A DNA stretch of 64,000 nt, taken from positions 62,001 to 126,000 of the forward strand of contig NZ_BMWE01000009.1 in NCBI RefSeq assembly GCF_014651075.1. The letters run 5' to 3'. Position numbers and translations under genes: made by a program. The notes below the pieces were generated by a model. The model was not told the origin of the DNA. It did not search any database and saw only the letters and a list, made by a program, of their open reading frames with translations. Below are positions 63,970 to 64,000 of this stretch, in pieces. This DNA is from Streptomyces djakartensis. Its GTDB lineage: Bacteria > Actinomycetota > Actinomycetes > Streptomycetales > Streptomycetaceae. Each line of letters starts with the position of its first letter. Positions within the stretch are counted from its first letter, which is position 1.

Positions 63970-64000
63970 ATGAACCCGACCGTCGTGCTGGTCCACGGGG
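63970..64000 (+). CDS. Alpha/beta hydrolase start (truncated by window end)
   Basis: Only MNPTVVLVHG is visible, but AAGGAGG about 6 nt before the ATG and the VVLVHG oxyanion strand indicate an alpha/beta hydrolase gene continuing the operon. Confidence 0.7.
   Translation, partial: MNPTVVLVHG

Overview
The window comes from a high-GC actinomycete, almost certainly a Streptomyces. Signs are strong G/C bias at third codon positions, many GTG starts with 4-bp GTGA or ATGA gene overlaps, small DUF397 and SepF paralogues, a trypsin/Trypco2 locus, F420-type LLM oxidoreductases, and two in-frame TTA codons (a bldA signature). From memory, the order aconitase / HTH-MurA / aryl-CoA cluster / arginine deiminase / Pnkp-Hen1 / SepF resembles the S. 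coelicolor SCO5960s-SCO6010 block; I could not align it here.

Layout. 1-3.1 kb: the end of a ribose/xylose-type ABC importer and an orphan sugar-binding lipoprotein. 3.2-6.0 kb: aconitase, with two candidate operators upstream (an iron-box-like site and an 18-bp palindrome). 6.3-8.1 kb: an ECF41 sigma factor with its NAD(P)-binding partner. 8.2-10.7 kb: an acetyltransferase, a DUF4236 protein and an HTH-MurA fusion closed by a 15-bp-stem terminator. 10.7-18.7 kb: an accessory island with a 1631-residue polymorphic toxin (ricin lectin, long Ala-rich stalk, HINT protease, 139-residue toxin tip), its probable immunity gene, and an unknown coiled-coil protein. 18.8-23.1 kb: DUF397, a permease pair, mannose-6-phosphate isomerase and a hydrolase.

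23.3-31.1 kb holds the most interesting locus: a divergent Trypco2 gene and a tightly overlapped operon of trypsin-like protease, PknG-type kinase, vWA protein, four-TM receptor-like protein and membrane-anchored solute-binding protein. The kinase, four-TM protein and binding protein look like the mycobacterial PknG-GlnX-GlnH sensing axis, with protease and vWA modules added. The kinase and vWA genes each carry one TTA codon, so the module is probably bldA-dependent. 31.2-36.1 kb: a small cluster of three PLP enzymes (decarboxylase-like, cysteine-synthase/rhodanese fusion, SufS-like) plus a methyltransferase, probably making an unknown small molecule.

36.2-44.6 kb: a catabolic cluster for 2-aminobenzoate or salicylate through CoA thioesters (CoA ligase, PaaX-family regulator, bifunctional monooxygenase/reductase, enoyl-CoA hydratase, acyl-CoA dehydrogenase, RidA deaminase). 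Two of its promoter regions share an exact 12-bp palindromic element. 44.9-47.7 kb: an HATPase and the arcA-argF arginine deiminase pair. 48.3-52.3 kb: the Pnkp-Hen1 RNA repair operon. 52.4-56.5 kb: an LLM oxidoreductase, small proteins, MazG-like and AAA proteins, and a SepF paralogue. 56.7-60.7 kb: a 1350-residue nitrate reductase/flavoprotein fusion. 60.8-61.3 kb: two truncated membrane-protein gene remnants. 61.4-64 kb: a MarR regulator and a DsbA / metallo-beta-lactamase-fold / SnoaL / hydrolase operon running off the window.

I saw no tRNA, rRNA, CRISPR array, insertion sequence or replication origin.
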